Origin: Rhizopus arrhizus | Taxonomy: Eukaryota > Mucoromycota > Mucoromycetes > Mucorales > Rhizopodaceae | Assembly: GCA_024220505.1 (NCBI GenBank) | Contig: JAKZZE010000001.1 | Location: 124,001-188,000, forward strand | DNA: 64,000 nt | Direction of reading: 5' to 3' | In this document: positions 32,496 to 43,871 of the stretch, one piece after another | Position numbering within the stretch: the stretch's first letter is position 1 | Layout of the letters: each line of letters starts with the position of its first letter | Translations under genes and position numbers: made by a program | The notes under the pieces: model-generated | Seen by the model: the letters and a program-made list of their open reading frames with translations, nothing else | The model's database searches: none | Told to the model about the DNA's origin: nothing

Positions 32496-32504
32496 AAAAG
32501 TAAT

Positions 32505-35500
32505 TTACTTATGAAGAGATTTAAGTCGTTTACTGGATCGAGTAACTGTGGATGAAGTATTACAAACGTTTTTAGTTGGAGGCTTATTACGACGAGTTCT
32601 TTTAACAGATCGTGTTGAAGAGCCAACATTAGAATTAATTGTGGATTTTTTATCAACCAAATTAGAATTGGTTTCATCATCAGAAGAGAAATGTTTCATC
32701 GCAGCACTTATAGTACCAGATGGTGTAGATTTTAATACTTCAGATGAAGATGGAGAATTGGTAATTGGAGCATTTTTTGGAGGAATATACTTTTTACCAA
32801 GATTTTTCCAATAGTTGCGTAGTGTGTTAGGGTCATTAAACTTATCTGCAGATAGCCATTCATCCCACTCACTGCTATAGTTTTTCCAACGTACAAGGTA
32901 CTCACGGTTTTTTGGAGGGCCACGATGGTTTATAACTGCCTCGATTTCGAAATTTATGATTTCATTACCTTCATCATCCAGTTCGATCACTTCTTCATTA
33001 GAGATTAATTTCAGCTCAACAGAAGTGTAGGCACGAGGCATAAGGACACCAGTTTCGTCACGTAAGATATAGGCATTTCCTTTATTTTTACGTACGACTG
33101 TATATGGTCCTTCATAAGCAGGAGCAAGTTGACTAGATTTATTTGGAATACGAACCATGACATGAGAGCCAGGTGTGTAATCAACAAGCCTATGAGAATC
33201 ATTGAACTTTGCTTGTTCAAGTTCTATTTGTGCTTTGGTTTTATTTACGATAGCTGGGAATACAATATCAGTCATATAGTCAATGCGTTTCATGAGTTCT
33301 TCATGAGACATTGGTGGTTTATCTTTAACTTCTTTGAGCTTATCTTTGTCAGATCGAAAACCATAAGGTTCGTTCATTTTACGTGCGAACATGAGAGAGA
33401 AAGGTGTGGAATTTAACCGTTTGGATATACGATTATTCATAGCAAGTTGAATAGATGGAAGATATAAATCCCAATCATTGCCAACACCATGAGTGGCTTT
33501 AGCCAATAATTTTTTGACTGATTGTACAGTACGTTCACTGATTCCATTAGCAGATGGGTGTAGAGGGGTGATGAATCGATGATCATAGCCCATAGCATCA
33601 GCTAAATCTTTTGAGAGCGAGTTTTTAAACTCTGTTCCATTATCACTTTGAAGTTTTGTAGGAAAACCCATAATTGAGAATACGTCAATAAGAGAGCGTA
33701 GAATTGTATCTGATCTTTTGTCAGGTAGAGCACGAAGTATACAAAAACGTGTACAAACATCGATGATAACCATAAAATAATTATTATTGTAAACGGAAGT
33801 AGTATGCATAGGACCACCAAGATCAATAGCATAATGATCACCAGGGTAGTAGCTATAAATGCTGCGTAGAGGATGGAAGCCTCTTTTTTCTATATTATGT
33901 TTCATACAATCTTTGCATTGCTTAATGAATTTAATGCAATCACCTATCAGGTTAGGCCAATGAATACCGTCATTATGGAGACGTTTGACCATTTGTTCAG
34001 CACCATAGTGACCAATTTTATTATGGGCATCTATAAGTAACTGTTGGTGTTCAGCCAAAGGCGGTGTAAGATAATCCGAATATAATGGCTGTGCAGATTG
34101 TACATAAAATAGGTATTGATCATTGATATTATCATCAATATTTCTTAGATCAGTATTTTCTTTAACTTGATTGATGTCCTTTTGTGCATCAGAAGTTGTA
34201 GTTTCTTGAATTACTGAAATAATGTTAATAGCAGCATTGTATTTAGAATAAGCTCGATGTCTTTTCTTTGTATTGATTGTCTCAGAAATAGCATGATTCT
34301 GTCTATACGAGGATAATCTTTTGCCTTTTTTGATATCACTTTCATGCTCGACCGTATCCTTTGGCGGATATAATCTGGATAGTTTGTCAGGTAAGACATT
34401 TTCCAAACCGGGAACATGAATGACACTAAAGTTATAATCAAGGATGACGTCAAGCCATTTAATAAGCATACTATTTGCATTCTTTTGGGAATGAATATAG
34501 CATAAAGCTTTATGGTCAGTGTATAAAGTAAATCGTGTGCCCCATATGAATTTATGAAATTGGGTTAAGGCATAAACTACACCAAGCAATTCACGCATTG
34601 TAACACTGTAGCGTTTTTCGCTTCTTGACAGGGAACGGGACATGAAACCAATGTATCTTTTGATTTTAGATATTTCGCCATTGGGTTTAGTCACTTCGAA
34701 CTCTTGATATAAGCAACAACCAGTACTGTAATCTGATGAATCAGTAGCAATACAAAATGGTTTTGACAGATCAGGATGGGATAACATTAATTCTGAAGAC
34801 AAAATGTGCTTGATACTATCAAAGTGCATTTGATGCTCTTTTGTCCATTCGAAAGGACCTTTAACTCTTTCATCATGGCAACGCAAAGCATCTAAGGGAG
34901 CCATGAGAAGTGCAGCATTGGGAGTATGTTGTCTAAAATAGTTGACAAACCCAAGAAAACTTTGCACTTGCTTCTGAGTAGTAGGACGAGGCCAATCGTA
35001 TATATTTGTTAATTTTCGGGAATCTATCTGCTTTCCTGAGGCAGAAATAGAATATCCTAATAAGTAAACGGCAGATTTTGCCAAATAGGTCTTTTCAAAA
35101 TTGATTTTTAAATTAGCATCAGTTAATATTTGTAGCACTTTTTTAACATGAAGAAAATGTGCATGTATAGATGAACTGAATATACAGATATCATCAACAA
35201 AACATTTTACATAAGGAAGATCTTTAAATAATGTTAACATTATACGAGAGAATAACTGACTTATTGTAGATATTCCAAAAGGAGCACCTCTATACATATA
35301 TTGTAAATTATTGGGTGCAGTAAAAGTAGTTTTAATTTGATCATCCTTATTTACAGGAAACTGATTAAATGCAGATTTTAGATCTAACGTGCTAAAAATG
35401 ACTGCACCAGACATAGAATTGAATATGTCGTTAATTAATGGAAGTTGATGATTATCAACCGGTAAGACCTTATTTAACATTCTAGGATCCAACACTAATC

Positions 35501-36110
35501 GAATTTTATCTGTCTTAGTGCCATCTAGATTTTTTTTATGAGTTACTGTCATAGGCAGATTCCATCCAGATGGTGTTGCTGGAATGATAATACCTTCATC
35601 TAACCAACCATTTATTATATCCATTACTTTAGGCTGTAAGGTATATGCTATTGGATATTGCTTTATATTGGCAACATAATCTTTTGGTGTTGGAAGATGT
35701 AAAACAGCCTCTTTAATATTACATAAAGAATTCTTATTTAATTTTTTATTTGCTTCGATGTATGGTTTAATAGCCATATCAAAAACTTTTTGTTCTTTTT
35801 CTGTACCGGCTCGTGAAATATTTGGTTCATAAGCTTTATCTAGAATAGAGTCATCTAATTCTTTTTCAGTACTCTTATGTTTGACTGCTACATTCATTAA
35901 ATGAATGGAAAGTTTAGGAAGCAAATCTGTTCCAATAAGAATTTTACAGTTGTGAGAGGAAGCATGATCGTCAATAATATCAAACTTATGTTTAATAATG
36001 TGGTCAATGTTGTCGTATTCGACATTCACATAGTCAATAGATCTCATTCTGGGAATTTGGTCGCCATTTGCTAAAACTAGGTTACCAGGAACTGAATGAA
36101 ATTTAATATT
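32505..36110 (-). CDS. Pol polyprotein with chromodomain (element C)
   Basis: The first ATG (36047) gives 1,180 codons, but the same frame is open back to about 36125, where it overlaps the gag frame; the part before the ATG continues the protease (KFHSVPGNLVLANGDQ). Domains: protease end (ILIGTDLLPKLSI), RT (MYRGAPFGISTISQLFSRIM, catalytic FVDDICIF), RNase H (CIATDSSDYSTGCCLYQ, RELLGVVYAL, YTDHKALCYIHS), integrase with zinc motif and DDE core (AIDLGGP, LQSDNGTEFKNS, GISERTVQSVKK) and chromodomain (YLVRWKNYSSEWDEWLS). The tail is Ser/Thr/Lys/Arg-rich. No internal stop. Pol relies on a -1 shift from gag, as in element B. Confidence 0.94.
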   Translation of the reverse strand, partial: NIKFHSVPGNLVLANGDQIPRMRSIDYVNVEYDNIDHIIKHKFDIIDDHASSHNCKILIGTDLLPKLSIHLMNVAVKHKSTEKELDDSILDKAYEPNISRAGTEKEQKVFDMAIKPYIEANKKLNKNSLCNIKEAVLHLPTPKDYVANIKQYPIAYTLQPKVMDIINGWLDEGIIIPATPSGWNLPMTVTHKKNLDGTKTDKIRLVLDPRMLNKVLPVDNHQLPLINDIFNSMSGAVIFSTLDLKSAFNQFPVNKDDQIKTTFTAPNNLQYMYRGAPFGISTISQLFSRIMLTLFKDLPYVKCFVDDICIFSSSIHAHFLHVKKVLQILTDANLKINFEKTYLAKSAVYLLGYSISASGKQIDSRKLTNIYDWPRPTTQKQVQSFLGFVNYFRQHTPNAALLMAPLDALRCHDERVKGPFEWTKEHQMHFDSIKHILSSELMLSHPDLSKPFCIATDSSDYSTGCCLYQEFEVTKPNGEISKIKRYIGFMSRSLSRSEKRYSVTMRELLGVVYALTQFHKFIWGTRFTLYTDHKALCYIHSQKNANSMLIKWLDVILDYNFSVIHVPGLENVLPDKLSRLYPPKDTVEHESDIKKGKRLSSYRQNHAISETINTKKRHRAYSKYNAAINIISVIQETTTSDAQKDINQVKENTDLRNIDDNINDQYLFYVQSAQPLYSDYLTPPLAEHQQLLIDAHNKIGHYGAEQMVKRLHNDGIHWPNLIGDCIKFIKQCKDCMKHNIEKRGFHPLRSIYSYYPGDHYAIDLGGPMHTTSVYNNNYFMVIIDVCTRFCILRALPDKRSDTILRSLIDVFSIMGFPTKLQSDNGTEFKNSLSKDLADAMGYDHRFITPLHPSANGISERTVQSVKKLLAKATHGVGNDWDLYLPSIQLAMNNRISKRLNSTPFSLMFARKMNEPYGFRSDKDKLKEVKDKPPMSHEELMKRIDYMTDIVFPAIVNKTKAQIELEQAKFNDSHRLVDYTPGSHVMVRIPNKSSQLAPAYEGPYTVVRKNKGNAYILRDETGVLMPRAYTSVELKLISNEEVIELDDEGNEIINFEIEAVINHRGPPKNREYLVRWKNYSSEWDEWLSADKFNDPNTLRNYWKNLGKKYIPPKNAPITNSPSSSEVLKSTPSGTISAAMKHFSSDDETNSNLVDKKSTINSNVGSSTRSVKRTRRNKPPTKNVCNTSSTVTRSSKRLKSLHK

Positions 36111-36115
36111 ATTGT

Positions 36116-37981
36116 CTATTGCAAATTTTTATTTATGACAGAGACACGTGCACCAGTATCTATGATACCATAAGTGTTCACATTATTAAGCGTGATTGGA
36201 GTAACGGGGGAATAAGCCACATTATCCGATTCGAATAGACTATCATCTTCTCCAACTTTATTATTACGAATGGCAAAGACATTTTTGTTATACTCTTCAT
36301 TAAAACTAGTATTTATATTTTTATTTGAACAGATTATGTTTCTGTCATAATGTTTATAAAGAAATTCAAATTCGTCATCAGATGATTCACATTGTTCATA
36401 CGATTGCGAGGTAGAATCATTTTTACTAGGAGATAAAGATAAATCAGTAACTCTGTTTTTAGGAGATTTATTTGTCTGACTAATGCTAGTGATCGAGTTG
36501 GACAACTCTAAATTGCTAACAGTTTTGTCATTTCCTTTAAAAGAATTACTTACAATTTGTTTGCCATATTTTCTTTTGATATGTTCAAGTCTTACAGAAC
36601 AAGATGAATAATGACCAGGAGAGTACTTGGCAGTTTTGCAAAATGTGCATATACCTTGTTTCTTTAAATCCGCAATTTCTTGCTGAAATTCAACAGATGT
36701 TTTGGAAACTTTTTGGTTCTTATGTTCACTTTGATGTACCATTTTTCTTTTTTTAGTATTGGTGTTATCATCATGTTCAACGAGTTTTTTGGTATTATCT
36801 TCCTTTTTCTTATCCTTAAGGATGTTCAACAAAGCAGATTCCAGGTTAGCCATTTCTTTAATGAGAATAGCTTCAAGAACATTCCATTCCTTAGGCAGAG
36901 GAATAGGTAAGTTGCGTGTTGAATAAATACTTTCTCCAGTGATATTGGAGCTAGTAGAGACAAGCGAGGGAAGATTCTTTTTGACAGTATCTTGGACAAT
37001 TTCCTGAAACTTGACAGTGTAAAGCCTCGAAATGAAATGTCCAATCAAGAAAGTGTTATCATGCATGTTAACCTTTGCACCAAGAGAGAAAAGACGATAT
37101 CGATCCATTGCTTGGGTCAAAGTTTCACAACGTTCTTGCTTGAAATTGATAAGATTTTTAAACCACATCTCTGGTGTAGTTTGTGAAGCAAGATCGAAGC
37201 GTTGTTTCAAGACTTCTTTTGCCTGATCCCAATTCAAAGCGGTTTTCTTATCCATACAACGTCTTTTGATGAATCGTTCGAACCAGTCATGGTCGGCATC
37301 ACTATCAGACTTTTCAAATGAAACTTCCAGGTAGTGCAACCAATGATCCTCTACAGATACATCATAATCCAAGAATTTTCTTTGGAAATCTCTAATAAAC
37401 ATATCCAAAGATGGTTCGTTACTAGGATTGACGTTTTTATCACCTTCGCGAAGAGTGAGCTGATACAGAGCACTAGCGGTAGGGTTGACATTGAATTTTG
37501 GGATTTCACGGCTTGGGATAAGTCTATCCTTGGGTGATGAATTTCTAGATTCATTGCCCTTCAACTCATGATTACGCAGTTCTAACTGGGAAGCAATGAT
37601 AGCGTCAACATCTTTTAAAGCTGATACAGCATAGCTCAATTGCTTTTCGTTTTCTTCAAGTAAAGTTAGCTTATTTTCTAAAATAAAACTCGCTTTATTA
37701 TTGTTTAATTTTTCAATTAAATCAAAGAACAAGGATTTTTGAGCCATCAACCTATCCATATAATTGGAAGGGTCCGAAGAAGGAACAGCAGGAGAAGAAT
37801 CAGTAACTTCATCCATCTCAACATCAGTTTCAATGGATGCATCATCACGAGGATGGATGGATGAGTTTGACGCTCTACTTTCGAGAGTTTCAAGATCCAT
37901 TCTATCCAAGGACTTAGCTACTTCATCAGCTGAATCCTTTTCAACGTTTTTGGCAGGGGATTGATTAATAGAAGAATTCAT
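36116..37981 (-). CDS. Gag and start of protease (element C)
   Basis: 621 codons from the ATG at 37981 (MNSSINQSPAKNVEKD). An acidic helical N-terminus is followed by a capsid-like part (WFERFIKRRCMDKKTALNWDQAKEVLKQRF), a Lys-rich stretch, and one extended zinc knuckle CTFCKTAKYSPGHYSSC. The protease active site GIIDTGARVSVIN lies almost at the end; the frame stops a few codons later at NKNLQ. The pol frame is -1 relative to this one and opens immediately after a TAA in TAATAAAAATTTG, giving an overlap of only ~15 bases. Loss of one A from a six-A run would give the same picture as programmed shifting. Confidence 0.92.
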   Translation of the reverse strand: MNSSINQSPAKNVEKDSADEVAKSLDRMDLETLESRASNSSIHPRDDASIETDVEMDEVTDSSPAVPSSDPSNYMDRLMAQKSLFFDLIEKLNNNKASFILENKLTLLEENEKQLSYAVSALKDVDAIIASQLELRNHELKGNESRNSSPKDRLIPSREIPKFNVNPTASALYQLTLREGDKNVNPSNEPSLDMFIRDFQRKFLDYDVSVEDHWLHYLEVSFEKSDSDADHDWFERFIKRRCMDKKTALNWDQAKEVLKQRFDLASQTTPEMWFKNLINFKQERCETLTQAMDRYRLFSLGAKVNMHDNTFLIGHFISRLYTVKFQEIVQDTVKKNLPSLVSTSSNITGESIYSTRNLPIPLPKEWNVLEAILIKEMANLESALLNILKDKKKEDNTKKLVEHDDNTNTKKRKMVHQSEHKNQKVSKTSVEFQQEIADLKKQGICTFCKTAKYSPGHYSSCSVRLEHIKRKYGKQIVSNSFKGNDKTVSNLELSNSITSISQTNKSPKNRVTDLSLSPSKNDSTSQSYEQCESSDDEFEFLYKHYDRNIICSNKNINTSFNEEYNKNVFAIRNNKVGEDDSLFESDNVAYSPVTPITLNNVNTYGIIDTGARVSVINKNLQ

Positions 37982-38057
37982 TCAAAAAAATGAGATATTT
38001 GCAGATAATAAAGTGAGAAAAAAGAAAGGAAAATAGTACTTGAAAACTAGTGAATGA
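37978..38057 (-). promoter_or_regulatory. Putative self-priming pair and PBS of element C
   Basis: In element sense the LTR is followed by a T-run and TGAATGA (plus-strand 37978-37984), the reverse complement of TCATTCA just after GAGAC in the LTR (plus-strand 38051-38057). Confidence 0.5.
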
Positions 38058-38326
38058 GTCTCTATGTAACCTCTTTATTAGATTTCAAGACGAGAGCGAG
38101 AACCCATTTAATCAAACTACGCCTTTATATAGGAAATGAAATTATTCAGGGACCGAAGTGAGTTCAAGGTCAATTTTAGTATTGAGCTTGAACAATATAA
38201 ACATTATATATGAGCTTTTAAGGAATATGTAATAAGTAATATTATGTATTCAGTACTTGTTATTTCTTATATAAGATCTGAGTAATCTCATACGAATAAT
38301 AAGTATTTAATGAGGTAAATACGACA
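37991..38326 (-). repeat. 5' LTR of element C
   Basis: 336 bp; flanked on the right by the TSD GCCCC. TATA-like TATATAAAGG in element sense. Confidence 0.95.
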
Positions 38327-38559
38327 GCCCCCCCTTTTGTTTTTACCCTATTCACTATAACAAAGTACTAGCCTTATATGTTTAAGAAAATAAGCAACTG
38401 TAAAAATGAAACTCTGAGATCTCGAATACACTTAGTTCGTACGACAACAGATATTTCTACAATAACAAGAATCTCTAAATGGACAATCAACAGGAGAAAG
38501 AGGGAAGAAAGAAACTTAATGTCTTGTGATCATGAAGGTATTCCGCTATTAGCCTGAAA

Positions 38560-39300
38560 AGTTATTAGTTCAGTCATCAACCTAGAGCTTGGACAAGGTC
38601 CGCTACACACAGTTCCTGATGCTCAGCACATTTTGAGGACCTTAAGATACAGTGTTAGCAGACTGTCAGTCTAAAGGCACAGTAGGAAGCTAGATTTTGA
38701 GTCTGGAAGTAAGGAATCGAAGAATTTCATCAGCTGTATAAGTCAGAAAAAGCGATGAATGTGGTATCACGACAAGCCATTGTATACTATAGAGGGCTGG
38801 AAGTCTGCTATCTTTAGCAATGAAACAAATATGAACATTATGGATGCAGACAGTATACACTAATATTGAAAGCAAGTCGAGCAACCTGAGCGATTTTTTC
38901 ACGGTGATCAAACAATGAAGCATGCTGGCTGCTCTGTTATGTTTTAAGGCTGTATTAGATATTGAGGACCAGAATATGTGTGTCAGGTATACGATGGTAT
39001 AATGAACTCATAAATATACACATATATTTCGCTTACTTCATACCACAAAAGCCTAGCGTATAGTGGTCTAAAACGTCGTAATCTCTCGTTTCAGCATGAC
39101 AATGACACAAGGCACAAGTCAACGCATACCACAAACTCAATATTTGATAACAGCGCCTCTGTGCTACAAGTTTAGCCGCCACTAATCCCGGCCTAAGTCC
39201 GCTTAAGCATGCCAGGTGGCAATTGATGGCAAAGGTATGATGATACGACACTAGATCAAAAAGGGTCGATGATCTTTGGAAAAGAGTAGTCAAAGAGCCG
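38560..39300 (+). pseudogene. Degenerate Tc1/mariner transposase (element 3)
   Basis: Plus-strand frames contain decayed Tc1 landmarks in the correct order: GWKSAIFSNETNMN (around the first Asp, now Asn), MKHAGCSVMF then a stop then GCI (the KHGGGSVMVWGC strand), FQHDNDTRHKS (around the second Asp) and PGLSPLKHAWWQL (NSPDLNPIEHLW-like segment with the catalytic Glu region altered). Many stops and shifts separate them. The TIRs and TA duplication of the same element are perfect, so it was probably mobilised by a transposase made elsewhere. It is the host of Gypsy elements B and C. Confidence 0.75.
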
Positions 39301-39590
39301 GGTTCTTTTATTGAAAATGATATACACGCATATTATTAGCATATGCAAAGAAGAACATCCGATGATATCAAGAGATGAGATGATTATATAAAGTCTAAGG
39401 TCTTAGCCACTTTTGCGGTTTTTAGAAAATATAAAATTTTATAAATTTAAAGCACGCTTATGGCTCAGTTTTAACAATGTCATGCTTAGAACATACATAA
39501 ATTACAATGACTAGTATATCCTCCTTCTAGTACAGTTTCATGACTATTGCAATTACCATGAGCAGGTAATGGTAGTTAAAAGCTGAAAAA

Positions 39591-39621
39591 AAGTTTTGTG
39601 CACCAGTTTTGTCCGCTACTG
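39591..39621 (-). repeat. Right TIR of Tc1 element 3
   Basis: Reverse complement of the left TIR, followed by the target TA. Confidence 0.93.
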
Positions 39622-39726
39622 TAAGTGTAGAGGAAAGAGAGAGTATGCTCTTCTGGTATATAATCGATAAAAACCCAAAAAACCTGTTGAGGAAAAAAGT
39701 AATGGGAAAAGATCATATTCAGCTCG

Positions 39727-41463
39727 TTACTTTGTCTTGTTTCGTTTGTTAAAATTATTAGTCTTGGTTGTAGCATTGGTATGAGATGAGCGTTTACGTT
39801 TGCCAATGTTATTATTGACGTTACGTCTTGCCCAGTACTGTTCTATCATACTCATGTCATCAAAACTTGAGGCAGGTTCCCAGGTATCATATTCTGGAGG
39901 ATAACCTTTCCATCTTACTAGGTATTTATAATTACTAGTGTTATTTCCTTTATGTTGGATAATTGCCTGCACATCGTACTGTTGTTGGTCAGCGCGATTA
40001 TTAACAACGTTGTCTGTAGAGATGAGTTTGATGTGCGAGGTAGGTACGTCGCGCGATAATAATGTACCTGTTTTATCCGTCAAAATGTAGCTACCATTTT
40101 TTGTGACTCCATGTACGACAAAGGGGCCCTCGTACCTTGGGTCAGTTTTACTATTTCTATTCACATTTTTTATCATAACTTCGCTATTAGTAGGAAATTG
40201 TTGATGTACAATGCGGTGCTTCTTTGTAAAATACTCGTTGTCAGTTCTTTGAGTAGTCATAATACGGTTACGTATAGCAGGGATTACTATGTTGTTCATA
40301 TTGTCTAATTTATTTTCTAGTGCTTTAGCATACTGCTGACTAGAGTTAGGTATTGAGGATTGTGCATTGGAATAATCCTGAAATTCATTTGGTTGTCTAT
40401 TATACATAAGCACAAATGGTCTGGAATGATGTAATCTAGAATATTTGCAATTCATAGCATATTGAATACTAGGAAGGAAAAGATTCCACTCGTCTTTCTT
40501 GCCTTGTAATCTTTTAACAAGAGCTCGTTTGGCTATTCCAACAAACGATTCGTTAGTCGAATTACCCAATGGGTTATAAGGCAGTGAAAGTCTATGGTCA
40601 ATACCACAGGTTTCCATTAATGAATTAAATATTTCATTAGTGAATTCTGTACCGTTATCTGAACTAAGCTTTTTGGGCCAACCAAAAGTGCAAAAGATAT
40701 CTCTAAGTTCATTAGCTATGGATACTGCAGTTTTATCCATTAATGGTCTTAGAATTGTAAATCTTGTGAAGAGATCAACTAGGACTAAAATGAAATTATG
40801 TCCTTCTGTTGATGTAATGTTCAGGGTACCGAGGTCAATACAGACGTGATCAAAAGGACCATCTGGTAGAATACTACGGGGAGGATGATACCCGTGTTTG
40901 CCAATATTAAATTGTTGACATTCAGGACAATTGGATACTAGCTGCAATGCATCTTTTTTAATATTAATCCAGTGCAAATTATCATTGTGGATTGTCTTTA
41001 CAATAGCATCAGCCCCAAAGTGTCCAAGTAGATGTGCCTTTAATAATAGGTTATGACGTTCCTCTTCTGGTGGTGTCATGTAGTCTACTAGTTGTACAGC
41101 TCTTTGTTTTATGTTTGTACTGTTGTCTGTAGTACGTTTGCTCTGTGACTTTGTATTTTTATTTTTTATGGAAAGTTGCTGAGGATTATTATCTCCCCTC
41201 AGTCTTTTTTCCGTATCGTCTGAAAAAAGACGAGAAAGTGAATCCGGCAACACATTTTCAATTCCTGGACGATGGATTACTTTGAATGTATAGTTGAAAA
41301 TAGTTTCGAACCAATTCAGCATCATGGGATTAGGAATGTTTTGTGTGCCAAGATAGACCAAACTTTTATGATCAGTATACAGCGTGAAATGAGATCCATA
41401 CAACCACTTGTGAAATCTTTCAAAAAGATAACAGATGGCTAACAGCTCTCGTTTAGTTGTCGA
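39727..41463 (-). pseudogene. Element D pol, part 2: RNase H end, integrase, chromodomain
   Basis: Follows in the same frame after a TAA at 41464-41466. It starts with STTKREL and YTDHKSLVYLGTQ of RNase H, then integrase with zinc motif (CPECQQFNIGKHGYHPP), DDE core (CIDLGTL, LSSDNGTEFTNE, NSTNESFVGIAKR) and a chromodomain (YLVRWKGYPPEYDTWEP), ending in a basic tail. In A, B and C the motif is YSTTKREL, so the stop sits exactly where Tyr is expected. The integrase third motif NESFVG keeps the Glu. Confidence 0.92.
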
Positions 41464-43527
41464 TTAGTTCATTTCTGACTTCGACAGTGCTCTTGCTGCG
41501 AATCCAATATAGCGAGTTTTATCGTCAATAATTTGATAAAGTACACCGCCAATTCCTGTGTTGCTAGCATCTGTAGCTAGCTGTAATTCATGACGCATGT
41601 CAGGTATAGACAGAACAGGAGCATTAGATAAGGCTGTCTGTATATTTCGAAAAGCCTGTAGATGTTTGTCAGTCCAAATGCGTTCCAATGAACCTTCGTT
41701 ACGTAGTTTATCTAACGGTGCGGTCATGGTAGAGAAATTTGGGAGATGACTTCGAAAATAATTAGCGAGGCCCAGAAAGCGTTGTATATCTTTTCCAGTC
41801 TTTGGTATTGGCCATGCTAAAGCATTTGCAACCTTTCTGCTATCCAGTGAGAGACTATTGTGACTAATAGTGAATCCTAGGATGTTTACCGAAGTTTGCA
41901 TAAAGTGACATTTATCAACGTTAAGAATAAATTTAGCTGATGTAAGTCGTTCGATGACGGTAGTTACGCATTTGATATGTTCCTCAATATCGAGTCCAGT
42001 ACCGATAGTTAAATCATCAATGAAACATGTAACGTATGGCAGGTCATGTAAGAGGGTAGTTAGCACACGTTGGAAATGATTTGGTATAGGGGTCAAACCG
42101 AATGGTGCTCTACAAAATTGATATTGTTGACCGTTAAATGTAAAAGCTGTAAGAGCTCTATGCTCATCAGCTAGAGGTAACCGATGAAAAGCTTGTTTGA
42201 GGTCAAGTACTGTGAATAGTGTCGCAGCACTCATTTTTTGATGTAACTCAGCTATCAATGGTAATTGAAAGCGGTCGGTACGATCTTTTATGAGTATTGC
42301 ATTGATATGTCTGGGGTCTATACAAACCCGTACATCGTCACTATAATTACCATTAGCATCCTTCTTACGTACAGTCAACAAAGGAGAGTTAAATGCAGTA
42401 TTAGGAGGGGCTATTTCAATTACACCATCTGCTAACCATTTGTCAACCTGTTCTTGTACTTTAGGCTGGATTGACAGTGCAATAGGATACTGCCGTCTAT
42501 AAGTGGTTTTACCTGATTCAGTTTCCAAGCGAACTATCGCTTCAGGTAGAGGACATGCAGACGTGCTAGGGATCTTAGCATTGGCGCTCAAATATGGCTG
42601 TAATGCGTCCATAAGTTGTTCACGCTGTTGGTGAGTACCAGCGGGTGACTTATTAGGTTTGATAGGTGAAGGGTCTATTGGATCAGGTATTGTAGAGATA
42701 TTAGGACTATCCCACGTAACAGCTAAACCTGTCAAGTTAATGTTTAACTTAGGCATAAGATCTGTACCAATACAAATAGGTATATCCTTATCAAACTTAA
42801 AAATTTCAAATTCATGTAAGACATTGATTCCGTTATAAAATACTTTTATTTGATCTGTAATAGCAGTTCTAGGTACCAAGGTATTCAAACTAGCTAATTG
42901 TAATTTTCCTGAAACAGGAAAAGTTCTAACGTTTATAATTTTTGCTAGGTCAGGAGAGATCGTAGAAGTATTACACCCAGTATCAACCAAAGCCCAAGTA
43001 CGGACATTTTCTATAGTGATGGGTACAAAAAAGGAATCAGTACGTTTGTTATTAAAACTGTGAAGTTTTGTATTAAACGGTTGTAACTTACATAATGATG
43101 AGTAGTAGTGGATGTCCTTGACGGCTTCATCGTCAAGATCCTGTTCTTCATCGTGGCTTTGTTGGTTGGCAGGGTTGTATTTAGAAGCCTTTGTACCCAT
43201 TGCTTTATCTTCACTGCCAGTCAACTGAAGTGAGCGGAATGCCCTGGTTATGGTAGGTGCAGTAGAGGAGGAGGAGGCAGAACCAGCAGAAAGAGGTTGA
43301 TTCCTTTTAGGGCAAACATTTAAATGTTCCCTAGTAAAAGGAGCGTTGCATTTAAAGCAACGCTTACTAGATGTCTCTTTGTTCATACTGTTAGCAATTC
43401 CAAGTTCCTGAGCCTTTTTACAACGATCTGTTGTGTGATTGCACTTTCCATGGATGATACAAGTCCTTCCATCCGTACGGTGGTTTCTTTTATGAATACC
43501 ACTGGGAGGGTTCAACCCGTTGACTTG
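41464..43527 (-). pseudogene. Element D gag-pol, part 1: zinc knuckles, protease, RT, RNase H start
   Basis: Reads CIIHGKCNHTTDRC and CFKCNAPFTREHLNVC (Cys/His clusters), protease WALVDTGCNTSTIS, CIGTDLMPKLNI, RT (YQFCRAPFGLTPIPNHFQRVL, catalytic FIDDLTIG) and RNase H (LATDASNTGIGGVLYQ). Gag and pol are in one frame here, unlike in B and C. It ends SKSEMN followed by TAA, a nonsense codon replacing the conserved Tyr of YSTTKREL. On its upstream side the frame is interrupted by solo LTR-C and continues at 43872. Confidence 0.92.
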
Positions 43528-43532
43528 AGAGG

Positions 43533-43866
43533 TGTCGTATTTACATCATTAAATACTATTATTCGTATGAGATTACTCAGATCTTATATAAGAAATAACA
43601 AGTACTGAATACATAATATTACTTATTACATATTCCTTAAAAGCTCATATACAATGTTTATATTGTTCAAGCTCAATACTAAAATTGACCTTGAACTCAC
43701 TTCGGTCCCTGAATAATTTCATTTCCTATATAAAGGCGTAGTTTGATTAAATGGGTTCTCTCTCTCGTCTTGAAATCTAATAAAGAGGTTACATAGAGAC
43801 TCATTCACTAGTTTTCAAGTACTATTTCCTTTCTTTTTTCTCACTTTATTATCTGCAAATATCTCA
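43533..43866 (+). repeat. Solo LTR, family C (334 bp) in element D gag
   Basis: TGTCGTATTTACATC...AATATCTCA, with perfect TSD AGAGG (43528-43532, 43867-43871). Removing it rejoins the element D gag frame. Confidence 0.95.
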
Positions 43867-43871
43867 AGAGG

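Larger units (their letters stand above)
32054..38326 (-). mobile_element. Ty3/Gypsy chromovirus, element C (6,273 bp)
   Basis: LTRs of 336 bp (32054-32389, 37991-38326) that differ at one position (CTCTTCATTAG versus CTCTTTATTAG), perfect TSD GCCCC (32049-32053, 38327-38331), and gag and pol on the minus strand. A ~41-base T-run (minus-strand poly-A) at about 32453-32493 lies between the pol stop and the 3' LTR. Confidence 0.96.
25738..39621 (+). mobile_element. Tc1/mariner element 3 (1.6 kb own sequence) hosting elements B and C
   Basis: Terminal inverted repeats CAGTAGCGGACAAAACTGG... (25738-25768) and its complement (39591-39621) with TA on both sides (25736-25737, 39622-39623). Own sequence is 25738-25926, 31903-32053 and 38332-39621, about 1.63 kb in total, a normal Tc1 size. 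It sits in the 3' UTR of element D. Its transposase is badly degraded. Confidence 0.9.
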
